From the NCBI RefSeq assembly GCF_020171365.1, contig NZ_JAIUZO010000002.1, positions 2,140,001 to 2,204,000 of the forward strand: 64,000 nucleotides of DNA. The letters are read 5' to 3'. Every line of letters begins with the position of its first letter. Position 1 is the stretch's first letter. A program made the position numbers and the translations under genes. A model generated the notes under the pieces. The model was not told the DNA's origin, did not search any database, and saw only the letters and a list, made by a program, of their open reading frames with translations. Positions 36,467-48,615 of this stretch are shown here, in pieces. This stretch comes from Qipengyuania gaetbuli. GTDB lineage: Bacteria; Pseudomonadota; Alphaproteobacteria; Sphingomonadales; Sphingomonadaceae.

Positions 36467-37689
36467 GAACGGTAGTCCGCGTTGATGTCGATGTAGCCGT
36501 GCGTCAGGTCGCAGGTCCACACGGTCGAACGGCCTTTGCCAAGCCCGAGGTCGACGTCGATGCGGATGTCCTGCCCTTCGAGGTGGCGCGCAACCGGAGC
36601 CTCGTCGTAATCGGGCAGGGGCTGCCCATCGCGCGCGGCCCAGGTCCCGCCGAAACCGATGGAGAGGCGGTCGCGGTCGGCAGGTTCGCCTGCCTTGCCC
36701 ACCGCCATGACCACGCGCCCCCAATTGGCATCGCCGCCGGCAATCGCGGTCTTCACGAGCGGCGAGTTGGCGATCGACATGGCGATCTTGCGCGCGCTCG
36801 CATCATCGGTTGCGCCGGTCACCGCGATCTCGATGAATTTCTGCGCGCCTTCACCGTCACGAACGACAAGCTGTGCGAGCTCGCGGCACACTTCGAGGAG
36901 CGCGGCATAGAAGGCGTCCGCGCCGGCGCTTTCCCAGCCGGAAATGACCGGATTGCCTGCCTTGCCCGTAGCGAAGAGCATCACCGTGTCGCTGGTCGAC
37001 GTGTCGCCATCCACCGTGATGCAGGAAAACGTCTCGCTGTTCGCGCGCGAAAGCATTTGCTGGAGGAAGGCGGGCTCCACCGCCGCATCGGTAAAGACGT
37101 AGCCGAGCATGGTCGCCATGTCGGGCGCGATCATGCCGCTGCCCTTGATGATGCCGCACAGATCGACCCGCGTTGCCCCGATCAGCGCCGAAACGTGCGC
37201 GCCCTTGGTGAAGGTGTCGGTTGTGCCGATGGCGCTCGCCGCCTCTTCCCAGCTGCACGGCTGCGCTTCGAGGGCGGCGGCCACGCCTGCGCGGGCCTTG
37301 TCTTTGGGCAGGGGAACGCCGATCACGCCGGTCGAGGACACGAAGACCTGTTCTGCCGGGCAGCCGAGCGCTTCGGCCACCTGCTCCATGATCTGCACCA
37401 CCGCTTCCTGCCCGCGATATCCGGTAAAGGCATTGGAATTTCCGGCATTGACCACCAGCGCGCGTGCATGGCCGTTGGTCACGTTTTTCCGGCCCAGTTC
37501 CACCTCGCTCGAGGCGCAGGCGCTCTTCGTAAATACGCCGGCGACGCTGGTGCCTTCGGCCAGTTCGGCAAAGGTCAGGTCCGCACGGTCCCAATCCTTG
37601 TAGCGCGCGCGAGCCACCCGCAGCACCGCACCGTCGATGGCGGGCATGGCGGGGAAGGGCTTGGCGAGCGGGGAAGGGGTCAGGTCCAT
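36463..37689 (-). CDS. argJ: Glutamate N-acetyltransferase / amino-acid acetyltransferase
   Basis: 408-residue arginine-biosynthesis enzyme that moves acetyl between ornithine and glutamate. The self-cleavage site IAPDMATMLGYVFTDA holds the nucleophilic Thr that becomes the N-terminus of the beta chain. KGSGMIAP and VTNGHARALVVNAGNSN are also family marks. Length is normal. It starts at the ATG at 37689 and overlaps the IMPase gene downstream by four bases. Confidence 0.95.
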   Translation of the reverse strand: MDLTPSPLAKPFPAMPAIDGAVLRVARARYKDWDRADLTFAELAEGTSVAGVFTKSACASSEVELGRKNVTNGHARALVVNAGNSNAFTGYRGQEAVVQIMEQVAEALGCPAEQVFVSSTGVIGVPLPKDKARAGVAAALEAQPCSWEEAASAIGTTDTFTKGAHVSALIGATRVDLCGIIKGSGMIAPDMATMLGYVFTDAAVEPAFLQQMLSRANSETFSCITVDGDTSTSDTVMLFATGKAGNPVISGWESAGADAFYAALLEVCRELAQLVVRDGEGAQKFIEIAVTGATDDASARKIAMSIANSPLVKTAIAGGDANWGRVVMAVGKAGEPADRDRLSIGFGGTWAARDGQPLPDYDEAPVARHLEGQDIRIDVDLGLGKGRSTVWTCDLTHGYIDINADYRS

Positions 37690-37802
37690 CCGGTGCGGCT
37701 TATTGGGATGGCCGGTTGCGTCAAGTTCTATCGCCCTTTATCGCGTAACGCGACGCAAGCAGGCCCGACCGATCCGGACGGCGCCCGCCTTGGGGGGACG
37801 CA

Positions 37803-38417
37803 ATGAAATATCCGATCGCATTGATTTCGCTCGCCTTCGCTCCGCCGCTGGCGGCGCAGGTCGTGGAACTGAACCCGACCAAACGCGAGGTGGTCGAGGA
37901 CCCGGCCGAAAAGGCCGAACCTGCCTCGAACCCGGGGACATGGGTGACGACGGACGATTATCCGAGCTGGGCAGCACGGGCGGGTACCAAGGGCCGCGTG
38001 GTCACGAACCTGACGATCGAGGCAACGGGCCGGGTAAGCCGGTGCGAAATCGTCACCAGCAGCGGAGTCTCCGAACTCGACCGCACGGCGTGCGAGAAAC
38101 TGATGGAACGCGCGCGGTTCAAACCGGCCCGCGACGACAAGGGTGTGCCGATCGCATCGCTGTATGAACAGGCGGTCCGGTTTACCCTGCCGAGCGCGAC
38201 GCAGCTGCCCGTCGAGACCGATATCGTCATGGAATTCGTGATTGCTCGCGACGGCTCGGTAAGCGAATGCAAGGTGACCGGAGCGCCCCAGGATGCGGAA
38301 AAGGATCCCTGCGAAGTCGCACCGACTTTCGAGCCCCCGCGCGCCGAAGACGGCAAGCTGGAGACGCGGCGCTATCGCATGACCCACAGGATCGAGCGCC
38401 TGCCGGTCGATGACTGA
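37803..38417 (+). CDS. Exported protein with TonB C-terminal-like domain
   Basis: 204 residues. A signal peptide (MKYPIALISLAFAPPLAAQ) precedes a TonB_C-type domain (about 55-135: WAARAGTKGRVVTNLTI, then CEIVTSSGVSELD and ARFKPARDDKG). A second, weaker copy follows (IVMEFVIARDGSVSECKVTG). There is no membrane helix to couple to ExbBD, so it is a periplasmic TonB-like protein, not a classical TonB. GGGGGGA precedes the ATG. Confidence 0.82.
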   Translation: MKYPIALISLAFAPPLAAQVVELNPTKREVVEDPAEKAEPASNPGTWVTTDDYPSWAARAGTKGRVVTNLTIEATGRVSRCEIVTSSGVSELDRTACEKLMERARFKPARDDKGVPIASLYEQAVRFTLPSATQLPVETDIVMEFVIARDGSVSECKVTGAPQDAEKDPCEVAPTFEPPRAEDGKLETRRYRMTHRIERLPVDD

Positions 38418-38494
38418 TCCCGGCACGTTCAAGAAAGTTTCATATTCGGCAGGCAATTCTCCTCGCGGGTAAATCCGACAGCGGGGTGGACGGC

Positions 38495-38791
38495 ATGACG
38501 ATCAGCACTTATCTTAGTCGCACGATGATCGCCCGTTTCCTCGCCTTTCTTGCGCTCCTGACCGGCCTTGCCGCGCTCGGCGCGCCTGCGCAGGCATTCG
38601 AAGGATCGGTCGGCGTCGGTGTGGAACAGCGTGCCGACCAGGACGATGCCAAGGACGCGCAGTCGCAATGCGCGGAACGGCAGCGCAAGCAGAAGTCGCG
38701 TACCGACAAGCTGACGCCCTGCAAGCCGCAGCAGCCGGTCGTGATCTACATCCCGACAGTGATGTTCGGCCCCGACCGCGCTTTCGAATAG
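38495..38791 (+). CDS. Small exported hypothetical protein
   Basis: 98 residues with a signal peptide (about 1-28, cleavage after APAQA) and a charged mature part rich in Gln/Lys/Asp with two Cys (in QCAERQ and PCKPQQ) that may pair. I do not recognise a family. The ATG at 38495 follows GGGGTGG by five bases. A hairpin with a T-run lies 26 bases after the stop. Confidence 0.65.
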   Translation: MTISTYLSRTMIARFLAFLALLTGLAALGAPAQAFEGSVGVGVEQRADQDDAKDAQSQCAERQRKQKSRTDKLTPCKPQQPVVIYIPTVMFGPDRAFE

Positions 38792-38816
38792 CGTTTTTCC
38801 AGACCTGACGGTTTCC

Positions 38817-38848
38817 TGCCCGGCACCACCTGCGTGCGCGGGCATTTT
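38817..38848 (+). terminator. Probable Rho-independent terminator before secA
   Basis: TGCCCGGCAC (38817-38826) pairs with the GTGC-G-CGGGCA arm (38834-38844, one bulged G) around a seven-base loop, followed by TTTT. It lies after the small exported protein gene and 67 bases before the secA ATG. Confidence 0.5.
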
Positions 38849-38914
38849 CCTTACATTGGCGCGTCCGATCGACGCCCGCACTCCATCATTTGTATCCGAG
38901 GCTGTTGCCCCACC

Positions 38915-41677
<2,763 letters not shown>

Positions 41678-41703
41678 TCGTCAGGTAATGGGCCGCGCGG
41701 CGT

Positions 41704-42318
41704 TCAGGCGCTGCGCGGCTCACGCACCATCGGCACCAGCGGCGGGGCATCGGGCGTCGGCCTGATTTCTCCGCAGACCACGAAGCCGAGCGAGCCGTAG
41801 AACCCCGCATTGGCCGGGTTCGAATTCTCAAGGTACGCCGGAACTCCCAAGCGGTCGCAGGCCGCGAGCACGGGCGCGATAAGCCTGCGTCCGAGCCCCT
41901 TGCCTTGCGCGCCGGGGCGAACGGCAATGCTGAATAAATAGGCGTGCTCGAAATCGGGGTGGACCTTGTCCATTGCCTCGCCCGTCATGATGCCGCGCCG
42001 CACCGCGCCCGGTCCGCATTTGAACAGAGTGGGCAGGGCAAAAGCTGCGTAATCCGCTGTGCTGAAGCTCGCGTCGCCGCCCGGCAGCATCCACATGCAT
42101 GCGCCCTCATCGCCGTGAGTGTAGCAATAGCCGCGGGGGGCGTAGATGCGCCGTGCCTGCAGGTGAAACAGGTGGCTGATGCCCGCGAAATTGCCGAACA
42201 GCCAGTAGTTGAAGGGATCGTTCCTAAATCCGTCCGCAGTAATATCGCCGAGCTTGCGCGCTTCTGCGGGGCCTGCGCGAACCAGCCCTTCGTCCAGTAC
42301 GATATCGCTGCTTTTCAT
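41704..42318 (-). CDS. GNAT-family N-acetyltransferase
   Basis: 204 residues with the acetyl-CoA-binding motif VRPGAQGKGLGRRL (about 140-153) and the C-terminal NPANAGFYGSLGF strand-helix typical of GNAT enzymes. Substrate unknown. The ATG at 42318 has AGGGGCAGG upstream and is preferred to an earlier in-frame start at 42381 that would run into the divergent transporter gene. Confidence 0.87.
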   Translation of the reverse strand: MKSSDIVLDEGLVRAGPAEARKLGDITADGFRNDPFNYWLFGNFAGISHLFHLQARRIYAPRGYCYTHGDEGACMWMLPGGDASFSTADYAAFALPTLFKCGPGAVRRGIMTGEAMDKVHPDFEHAYLFSIAVRPGAQGKGLGRRLIAPVLAACDRLGVPAYLENSNPANAGFYGSLGFVVCGEIRPTPDAPPLVPMVREPRSA

Positions 42319-42379
42319 GTGATCCTGCCCCTCGACGCGCGATGCTAGCCTGCAGCGGTGAAGCGGTCTAGGCAGGGCC

Positions 42380-43117
42380 ATGGCCGCGCTCGCCCTTCCA
42401 TTCCTGATCGTGGCCTTGCTCTACGCCAGCGTGGGGTTTGGCGGCGGGTCTACCTACAATGCCCTGATGGCCCTTTCCGGCGTAGACTACCGCATCCTCC
42501 CGCTGATCGCGCTGGCCTGCAATATCGTGGTCGTGGCGGGCAGCACTGTCCGTTTCGCGCGGGCAGGCGTCACGCCCTGGCGCGGCGCGCTGCTGCTGAC
42601 CACCATTGCCGCGCCTGCTGCCTTCCTCGGCGGGCTCACCCCGATCGGCGAAAGCGCATTCCTGGCCCTGCTGGGCGCTGCCCTGCTGCTGACCGCGCTG
42701 ACCATGCTGCTGCCTGTGGCGGGCGGCGACGGGGAGCCGGCTCGCTGGGCGAGATTCATGCCGCTCGCGGCTGCGCCGCTCGGCTACCTTGCGGGCATCG
42801 TGGGCATCGGTGGCGGCATCTTCTTGGCCCCGCTGCTGCACCTTGCGCGCTGGAATTCGGCGCGTGCCGTGGCCGCGACGGCCAGCCTGTTCATTCTCGT
42901 CAATTCGCTGTTCGGGCTGGCGGGCCAGGTGCTCAAGGGCGGGGAGGGCCGCTTTGCCGCTGCCGTCGATATCGGCCTGCCGCTGCTGGTTGCGGTAGCG
43001 ATCGGGGGGCAGATCGGCAGCCTGCTGGCGCTCAAATACTTGCCGCAACGCTGGATACGCTGGGGCACCGCCGCGCTCACCGCATCGGTGGGGCTGCGCC
43101 TACTCACTGGAATGTAA
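42380..43117 (+). CDS. TauE/SafE-family membrane exporter
   Basis: 245 residues with seven to eight membrane helices. The N-terminus (LYASVGFGGGSTYNALMALSG) and the duplicated GIVGIGGGIFLAPLL are the TauE/SafE signatures. The family exports sulfite, sulfoacetate or related anions; substrate here unknown. It is the last chromosomal gene before the tRNA-Asn island, whose distal boundary starts nine bases after its stop. Confidence 0.87.
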   Translation: MAALALPFLIVALLYASVGFGGGSTYNALMALSGVDYRILPLIALACNIVVVAGSTVRFARAGVTPWRGALLLTTIAAPAAFLGGLTPIGESAFLALLGAALLLTALTMLLPVAGGDGEPARWARFMPLAAAPLGYLAGIVGIGGGIFLAPLLHLARWNSARAVAATASLFILVNSLFGLAGQVLKGGEGRFAAAVDIGLPLLVAVAIGGQIGSLLALKYLPQRWIRWGTAALTASVGLRLLTGM

Positions 43118-43125
43118 GAGAATAG

Positions 43126-43142
43126 TGGCTCCGAGTTGGATT
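43126..43142 (+). repeat. Distal attachment-site remnant of the island
   Basis: The sequence TGGCTCC-GAGTTGGATT equals the 3' end of the tRNA-Asn gene at 53421-53439 except for a missing CC. It is in the same orientation, as expected for the original tRNA end displaced by integration. It marks the left boundary. Confidence 0.7.
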
Positions 43143-43213
43143 ATAACTCAATTCGCACAAGCAATTGAAAGTTTGAAACTAAATCAGATTAAATCAAGCT
43201 AAGAAAACGGTCG

Positions 43214-43237
43214 TTCCCCCACTCGTTCCCCCACCAA
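43214..43237 (+). repeat. Left pair of C-rich repeats (putative integrase arm sites)
   Basis: TTCCCCCA at 43214-43221 and TTCCCCCACCAA at 43226-43237, starting 12 bases apart. The right end of the island has the same pair with the same 12-base spacing and orientation at 53286-53309. Position 72 bases inside the boundary fits arm-type binding sites of a tyrosine integrase. Confidence 0.6.
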
Positions 43238-43265
43238 GCGGCGAACGTGGGCGAACAATTGGCCG

Positions 43266-45905
43266 TCACTTCCCGGCATGGATCATCGCAGGCAATTCGG
43301 CCTGCACATTGCTGAAGACGACCAGCGCAGCCGTGAAGTCGAACGGCTCGACAGTTAGTGGCAAGCCGTCCGCCGTATGCGGCATCACAGAGAACTTGTC
43401 GGTCAGCTTTTCCAGCAATGCCCGCTTGTATTCGGTGTCCTCGTTGCCAGCCAAGTGCACGCCCTTAGTTTCCAGCACGACAATCCGTTCCCGGTCGGCT
43501 TCGTCGCGGGTCGCTGCCAGCAGGAAGTCGGGATAGATATTGCCGCGTCGCCAGCCGCGCAGGCCATAGCTGCCACGCCCGGTGCCGTTGCGGTGCCACC
43601 AGCGCACGGCGGACTCACGGTCGAGATAAACGGCGACGCCTTGTTCTTCCTCGTTCAGGTCGGCGCGATAGATCGGCAGGAACAGGCTTCGCTCCAAGGG
43701 TCCGTGCGATGCGCTCAGCAATGGCGCGGCACTCTCCGGTTGGCCGGTCGGCAGCTCAAAGGGTGCGTGCCAGTCGTGATCGTCCCCGCGCAGGGCGAAC
43801 TGAATCGTTCCGGCATCCAGCCCCGAGGCGAACAGTTCCGCCGCCTGCCGCTCGCGTTCCCGGTCCAGTTCCTTTCTTAATTCGTCGATCAGGAAGGAGG
43901 CGAGCCGCGCGAAGTCTGCATCAGCCCAACCGTTCGCGCGCAATTTATTTAGCAGATCGTCCACAAGCGCCCAGGCGGTGAAGGCATTGGGCACGAGGTC
44001 CGCCAATATCCTGACGGCATAGGCACCATCAAAGGCGGCAATGGCGGATGCGGCTTGCAACGGGCCATCTGCCACTTCCACACCAGCATCGCCAGCGCTT
44101 AGCCGGATCAGGTGATGATCGTCGCCCAGCCGCTCTTTGGGCAGCTTGTCGGCGAGCGGGGCAAGGTCCAGTTTGGCCCAGTCGATTAGCGGGAACAGGT
44201 CAGTTTCGGCATCGAAGGGACGGGCGACGCCTTCGGCCTCCACAGTCAGGACTTGAGGCAGGGCAATCGCGGTGGTGCGGAATGCATCGCGTCGCTGCAC
44301 CTTGCGGGCAATTGGGGCGTCGCTGGACGCGCCGCCACTGTCCGATAGGTTCACATCGACCGCCAGATCGCCCAGACCATCGCCCTGTAGCCCTTCGCGA
44401 ATGGCTGTCACCGTCGCTTGGGTGTCGGCGCGATGGGCAAAGACATAGCATTCGTCCAACGCATCCACGTTGGTCTTTATCGCGTGCGGCTGGCGCAGGA
44501 TACGTCCCACAAGCTGCGTCAGCGCTCCTTCGTTGCTATTAGCGGCCAAGGCACACAGCACATAGGCAAACGGGCAATCCCAGCCCTCGGCCAGCGCCGC
44601 CTTGGTGATGATCGCCCGCACCCGGCACTTAGGGCTTAGCAGGTCTCTGTTCTCCGGCTTGTCCAGATCGTTCTGTTCGGCGGTCTTGTAGGCTATTTCG
44701 TCATCTTCCAGACCCGCCACGGCCTTCAACCAGTCGCGTGCGTTATCTGCATGGATGAATCCCGCTTCGGCCTGTTCCTTGCCGGTGCGCTCCACCTGCA
44801 CCAGCAGGATCGGGCGGATATAGCGCCCGCCGTCGCCTTCATATTCGCGTGAGGTGCGTTCAAGCTGTTCCAGCCGCTCCCATGCCTTGGCCAGTGTGGC
44901 CTGCCATTCTCCGCCGGGAAGGGGGGAGACATTCATGGGCATCTTGATCATGCCCTCGCGTTCCAGTTCGCGCCCGGTAATCTCGACAAGGATATTGGCA
45001 GTGCGGCCTTCGCGTGCCGGCTGTCCGTTGCGTGCTGGACGTGGGGGAACATCCTTGGGCGTGGCACTCAATTCCAGCACCAGTCGGGGATTGAAGCCGT
45101 AGAGCGTGGAATGAGCCAGATCGGAAACTGCCTTCTGTCCTTCATCCATGATGACGACCGGGCGCACGATCCGCATGGCATTCCCCATGCTGGCCTTCAC
45201 CATTGGCCAGGGCGGACCGCCATCACCAAGGTCATAGATTGAGAGGTTCGGAATGGCGTCTTTAAGGGCCTTATGAGCGGCCTGTTCGCCATCGGCTGGC
45301 ACAAAACCGTGCACATCGCCACGGTCGCGGAACAGGCGCAGGCTTTCCTGATTTTCGCGGTTGGACGATTGCAGCATCAGCACCATGACGCACAGATGCG
45401 TGTCCAGATCGGTCTTGTGCAACGGATCGTCTTTTTCCAGGACTTTCACACGGTTGGCTGCCGCGCGATCCAGTGTTTGGCGATAGGCGTGGTCGCGGTC
45501 CCGCAGGGCTTTCAAAGTCTGGGAATAGATCGCCTCGTTCGGCACGATCCACAGCACCATGCCGGTGTTGGCAGAAACATACCGGCCAAAGATGCGTGAG
45601 AGTGCCGCGCAGGCGAGATAGGTCTTGCCGCCGCCGGTCGGCACTTTCAGCGTGGCATTGGGCACCGGCCAGTCATCGCCCGAAAGGCGCGGGGAAAAGG
45701 TCCGTCCGCCGGGCACGCCCTTGTCAGCCGCCAGCCGCTCCCATGCCTTGGCGGGGAAGTCGGGCAGGGGAATGTCCAGTTCCGGGTTGGCGGCGCGGAC
45801 TTCGGCCACCTTATCGGCCTTGGCCTTTTCCTCGCCCAGCCGCTCCAGCCATGCGTCCAACGCGGCTAGGGCGCGGGCCTGATAATCGAGTTCGCGGAAG
45901 GCCAC
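43266..45905 (-). CDS. res: Type III restriction endonuclease subunit Res
   Basis: 879-residue helicase-nuclease subunit of a type III restriction system. Walker A PTGGGKT at 89-95, motif II in the form DEGQ, and helicase motif VI around QLVGRILRQPH. Near the C-terminus YPDFLLAA followed by IVVLETKG is the PD-(D/E)xK nuclease site, intact. The start is a GTG at 45905 directly after the mod stop. It needs Mod to recognise DNA and ATP to translocate and cut. Confidence 0.93.
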   Translation of the reverse strand: MAFRELDYQARALAALDAWLERLGEEKAKADKVAEVRAANPELDIPLPDFPAKAWERLAADKGVPGGRTFSPRLSGDDWPVPNATLKVPTGGGKTYLACAALSRIFGRYVSANTGMVLWIVPNEAIYSQTLKALRDRDHAYRQTLDRAAANRVKVLEKDDPLHKTDLDTHLCVMVLMLQSSNRENQESLRLFRDRGDVHGFVPADGEQAAHKALKDAIPNLSIYDLGDGGPPWPMVKASMGNAMRIVRPVVIMDEGQKAVSDLAHSTLYGFNPRLVLELSATPKDVPPRPARNGQPAREGRTANILVEITGRELEREGMIKMPMNVSPLPGGEWQATLAKAWERLEQLERTSREYEGDGGRYIRPILLVQVERTGKEQAEAGFIHADNARDWLKAVAGLEDDEIAYKTAEQNDLDKPENRDLLSPKCRVRAIITKAALAEGWDCPFAYVLCALAANSNEGALTQLVGRILRQPHAIKTNVDALDECYVFAHRADTQATVTAIREGLQGDGLGDLAVDVNLSDSGGASSDAPIARKVQRRDAFRTTAIALPQVLTVEAEGVARPFDAETDLFPLIDWAKLDLAPLADKLPKERLGDDHHLIRLSAGDAGVEVADGPLQAASAIAAFDGAYAVRILADLVPNAFTAWALVDDLLNKLRANGWADADFARLASFLIDELRKELDRERERQAAELFASGLDAGTIQFALRGDDHDWHAPFELPTGQPESAAPLLSASHGPLERSLFLPIYRADLNEEEQGVAVYLDRESAVRWWHRNGTGRGSYGLRGWRRGNIYPDFLLAATRDEADRERIVVLETKGVHLAGNEDTEYKRALLEKLTDKFSVMPHTADGLPLTVEPFDFTAALVVFSNVQAELPAMIHAGK

Positions 45906-47606
45906 CTATGCCGTCTCCAGCCGGTAAAGCGCGAAGGGCAGCGGGGCGTAGTCCACGTCAAGCCGTTCGCGCGCCAACAATTCGCGCGAGACGAACTTGG
46001 CCGGGGCAAACACCAGATGATTGCCTTCACCCGTTGCCGCCACAGCGCGGGCCATAGAGAGCGACAGCGCCGCCCCGCCGGATTTTAGCCAGGCCAGATC
46101 GGGTTTGTAGTGCAGCCAATAAGTGCGCCCGCCATGGGTGCCCAGCTTGTGCAGGCCATCCGCAATGTCGGCGGCTGGCGCGATACTAGCGGCTTCCAGC
46201 GGCGTGGCGGTGGCTGTGTGCCACAGCAGGCCCGCGATTGAATAGACTGTGGGCAGGTTTTCGCCGGAGAGCACCGCGTCCATTTCGACGGGCGCTCCCA
46301 AAGTGCAGAAGGTGAAACTCTCGTCACCGCCGTCATTTGCGCTGATTACGCGGCGCACACGTTCGGCGGTCAAATCATCGGCGTAGTCCTCGCCTTCCGC
46401 CAAGATGAATCTCCGGTTCCCTCCATCTCGCCGGTTCAGTTCCAGCACTGCGTGGGCAGTGGTGCCCGATCCTGCAAAAGAGTCGACAATAATGGCGGAT
46501 TGATCTGTAACGTAGGAAAGCAGCCACTCGATCAGAGTGAATGTCTTCGGATTTTTGAATGCCTGTTTTCGTTCTGGAAAAATGGCTCGCAATTCATTCG
46601 CACCTCGCCGGCCATCGATCTCGATCAAACTCGGCATCTTTTCGCGATAGTCCGACAATGGCAGTCTGAGCCGAATAAGCTGGTCCTCATTCTCGCTGAA
46701 AATGATGCGATTTTGCTCTAGCAGCTTATCTCGGGTTTCTTCCGGAAAGCGGTATCCCATCAAAGGCTGAGGCACTGGCTTACCCGTCAAGGGATTTTCC
46801 AGTTCCCAGCGGTAACCCTCCTTGCCAGGGTTGTGGACGCTTCGGCTGGCTGTGTAGATTCCCCCGTCATCAATTCGGTTATATTCAGCCAATGGACCAA
46901 GCTGTGACCTATGCTGCCTGAACCATTTGGAATAGGATGCCTGAGCCTCTTCCAAGTCAGACGACTGGTCCAAAATCTTCGCGCCCACAGCCGTCATCTG
47001 TTCCTTTAAGTCGGACCATGGAGATTTCCAGACCGGTTCTACCTCATCTCTCTTGTGACAGAAAACCAAGACATACTCATGCTCGACCGCAACATTAGTG
47101 GGATTGTTGTCAGTGGCGTTTTTCCAAATGATGGTGCCTAGATGAGAGCGGTCACCGAAAAGCTCCTGCAACATCAGCGTTGCGGCTGCGACTTCGTTAT
47201 CGTCGATGCTAACAAATAGGATACCGCCGGGGCGTAGTAGTTCACGGATTAACGATACCCGCGGCCACATCATAGTTAGCCATTTATCGTGCCGAAGCTT
47301 GTCATCAACGTTGATAGGGTTGTCGTTCACCCATTCCTTAATCATGGGCGCGTCGACGCGGTCGCTATAGCTCCAGTCATCCTTTCCCGTATTGTAGGGC
47401 GGATCGATGTAAAAGCAGTCTATCTTGCCCGCATACATTGGCAGCAATGCCTTCAGCGCGTGGAGGTTATCACCATGCACTATGAGGTTGCCGTCCAGCC
47501 GGGCATTGCCGATGCCCTTGTCTGCCTGCATCTCAAGCGGGCGAAAGGGCACTGTCAGATGATGATTATAGACGAACTCTTTGCCTTTAAACTGTAATTC
47601 CGGCAC
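45906..47606 (-). CDS. mod: Type III restriction-modification methyltransferase Mod
   Basis: 566-residue N6-adenine methyltransferase. DPPYNTG (68-74) is catalytic motif IV and DSFAGSGTTAHA (about 380) is motif I; the order IV before I is the beta class, as in type III Mod. The divergent middle holds target recognition, so the target sequence cannot be read. The GTG at 47606 follows GGGGAGC; it is the start that gives the normal N-terminus. Same operon as res. Confidence 0.93.
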   Translation of the reverse strand: MPELQFKGKEFVYNHHLTVPFRPLEMQADKGIGNARLDGNLIVHGDNLHALKALLPMYAGKIDCFYIDPPYNTGKDDWSYSDRVDAPMIKEWVNDNPINVDDKLRHDKWLTMMWPRVSLIRELLRPGGILFVSIDDNEVAAATLMLQELFGDRSHLGTIIWKNATDNNPTNVAVEHEYVLVFCHKRDEVEPVWKSPWSDLKEQMTAVGAKILDQSSDLEEAQASYSKWFRQHRSQLGPLAEYNRIDDGGIYTASRSVHNPGKEGYRWELENPLTGKPVPQPLMGYRFPEETRDKLLEQNRIIFSENEDQLIRLRLPLSDYREKMPSLIEIDGRRGANELRAIFPERKQAFKNPKTFTLIEWLLSYVTDQSAIIVDSFAGSGTTAHAVLELNRRDGGNRRFILAEGEDYADDLTAERVRRVISANDGGDESFTFCTLGAPVEMDAVLSGENLPTVYSIAGLLWHTATATPLEAASIAPAADIADGLHKLGTHGGRTYWLHYKPDLAWLKSGGAALSLSMARAVAATGEGNHLVFAPAKFVSRELLARERLDVDYAPLPFALYRLETA

Positions 47607-47684
47607 GCATGCGCTCCCCTGTGATCGTCTGCGTTCTGCCCCGATAGACTGAGAACGGCAAGCGCGCCTTGCTGCCTAGGCCGA

Positions 47685-48302
47685 CTATCTCCCCAACAGT
47701 CGGCCCATCATCGCTGCCATTTCCGAGGCGCACTCGTCATCGAGTTCCCAATAGCGTTCCAAATGCCGATCGAAGGTTCGGTGCCACATGCCCTTGGGGC
47801 GCTGGATACCTGCTTCCCAGCCCTGATCGCAGCCGAGCTTCTTCTGCAACCGGAACAGTCGTTCAAAAGGGCGGTCCCGCGCTGAATCTCGCTGGCACTG
47901 ATAGCCCAGCCGCCATGCTTGTCGGGATGCGAAACGGTCCCCACCTGGCGGTAGATACAATTTGCCAACGCGATGGCCGCGATAAGGGCAAATCATCCAC
48001 CAGCGCTTTCCCCCGTAATTGGGGACCGTGTGGGAAAGATATATCGATTGTAGAACTCGCTCAGCATCCTCGCCGCTGCCGCGCATATAGTTCAGGACAA
48101 GCCGTTCCAAACCAGGTTCGCTCATGACAGCCCGATAGCCGATCGATCCGCTTGGCGAACCGCCACAAGTCCAGTGCAGCGATCCAGAAATGTCGCTTCC
48201 TTCCCGCGCCCGGCCTGTCCGTAAGAGCCAAGCCAAATCGATGCGCAGTGACGCATCTGTCGTTGGTCTGCCACCATACTGTCCTGAACCAAATCCGCCC
48301 AT
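47685..48302 (-). CDS. Island protein of unknown function (MGGFGSGQYGG start)
   Basis: 205 residues. The glycine-rich start MGGFGSGQYGGRP is a mark of a group of island-borne hypothetical proteins, but I know no function. The rest has many Cys/Trp/His (CPYRGHRVGKLYL, GYQCQRD), consistent with a nucleic-acid or zinc-binding fold, unproven. GGAG precedes the ATG, one base after the stop of the HGG-motif gene, so they are coupled. Confidence 0.72.
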   Translation of the reverse strand: MGGFGSGQYGGRPTTDASLRIDLAWLLRTGRAREGSDISGSLHWTCGGSPSGSIGYRAVMSEPGLERLVLNYMRGSGEDAERVLQSIYLSHTVPNYGGKRWWMICPYRGHRVGKLYLPPGGDRFASRQAWRLGYQCQRDSARDRPFERLFRLQKKLGCDQGWEAGIQRPKGMWHRTFDRHLERYWELDDECASEMAAMMGRLLGR

Positions 48303-48303
48303 T

Positions 48304-48615
48304 TCAGTCTCCAGTTGGTCCAGCCGCGCTGCCAGATTTTCCTAAATCATTAGGCTTCTTTACCCTCTCATGGAGTTTGCCCCTTTTTGTGCGCTTGCCG
48401 TTGCGCGCTGATCGTCGCTCGCCCCTTGCTGTGCGCGGCCCAGTCGAAAGCGCCCCGTGCAATTTGCACCGCCCAGATCGATAGAGGTCGCGCCGCTTAC
48501 AGGGTGTTCCCGCACGGGTGCGCGCCCCGCAGATCATTGATTGGCACGCGTGGGGGAAATCTCCTCCATAGTCGCACCAGTGCTGCCAAAGAGCGCGGCG
48601 TTCGACGTCCGTCAT
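48304..48615 (-). CDS. HGGxSTG-type small protein
   Basis: 103 residues. The pattern CGARTRAGTPCKRRDLYRSG with CKLHGALSTGPRT is that of the HGGxSTG-type small proteins found in mobile elements; the Cys and His residues suggest a zinc site. Here the second Gly of the motif is Ala (HGALSTG). The tail is very basic. Function unknown; DNA binding is plausible. The ATG at 48615 overlaps the end of the upstream gene by four bases. Confidence 0.72.
   Translation of the reverse strand: MTDVERRALWQHWCDYGGDFPHACQSMICGARTRAGTPCKRRDLYRSGRCKLHGALSTGPRTARGERRSARNGKRTKRGKLHERVKKPNDLGKSGSAAGPTGD

Noticed and set aside
43213..43229. GTTC-N8-GTTC resembling an alphaproteobacterial SOS box
   Set aside because: The consensus needs a seven-base spacer; here it is eight. 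The sequence is better explained as the paired C-rich repeats of the island end.
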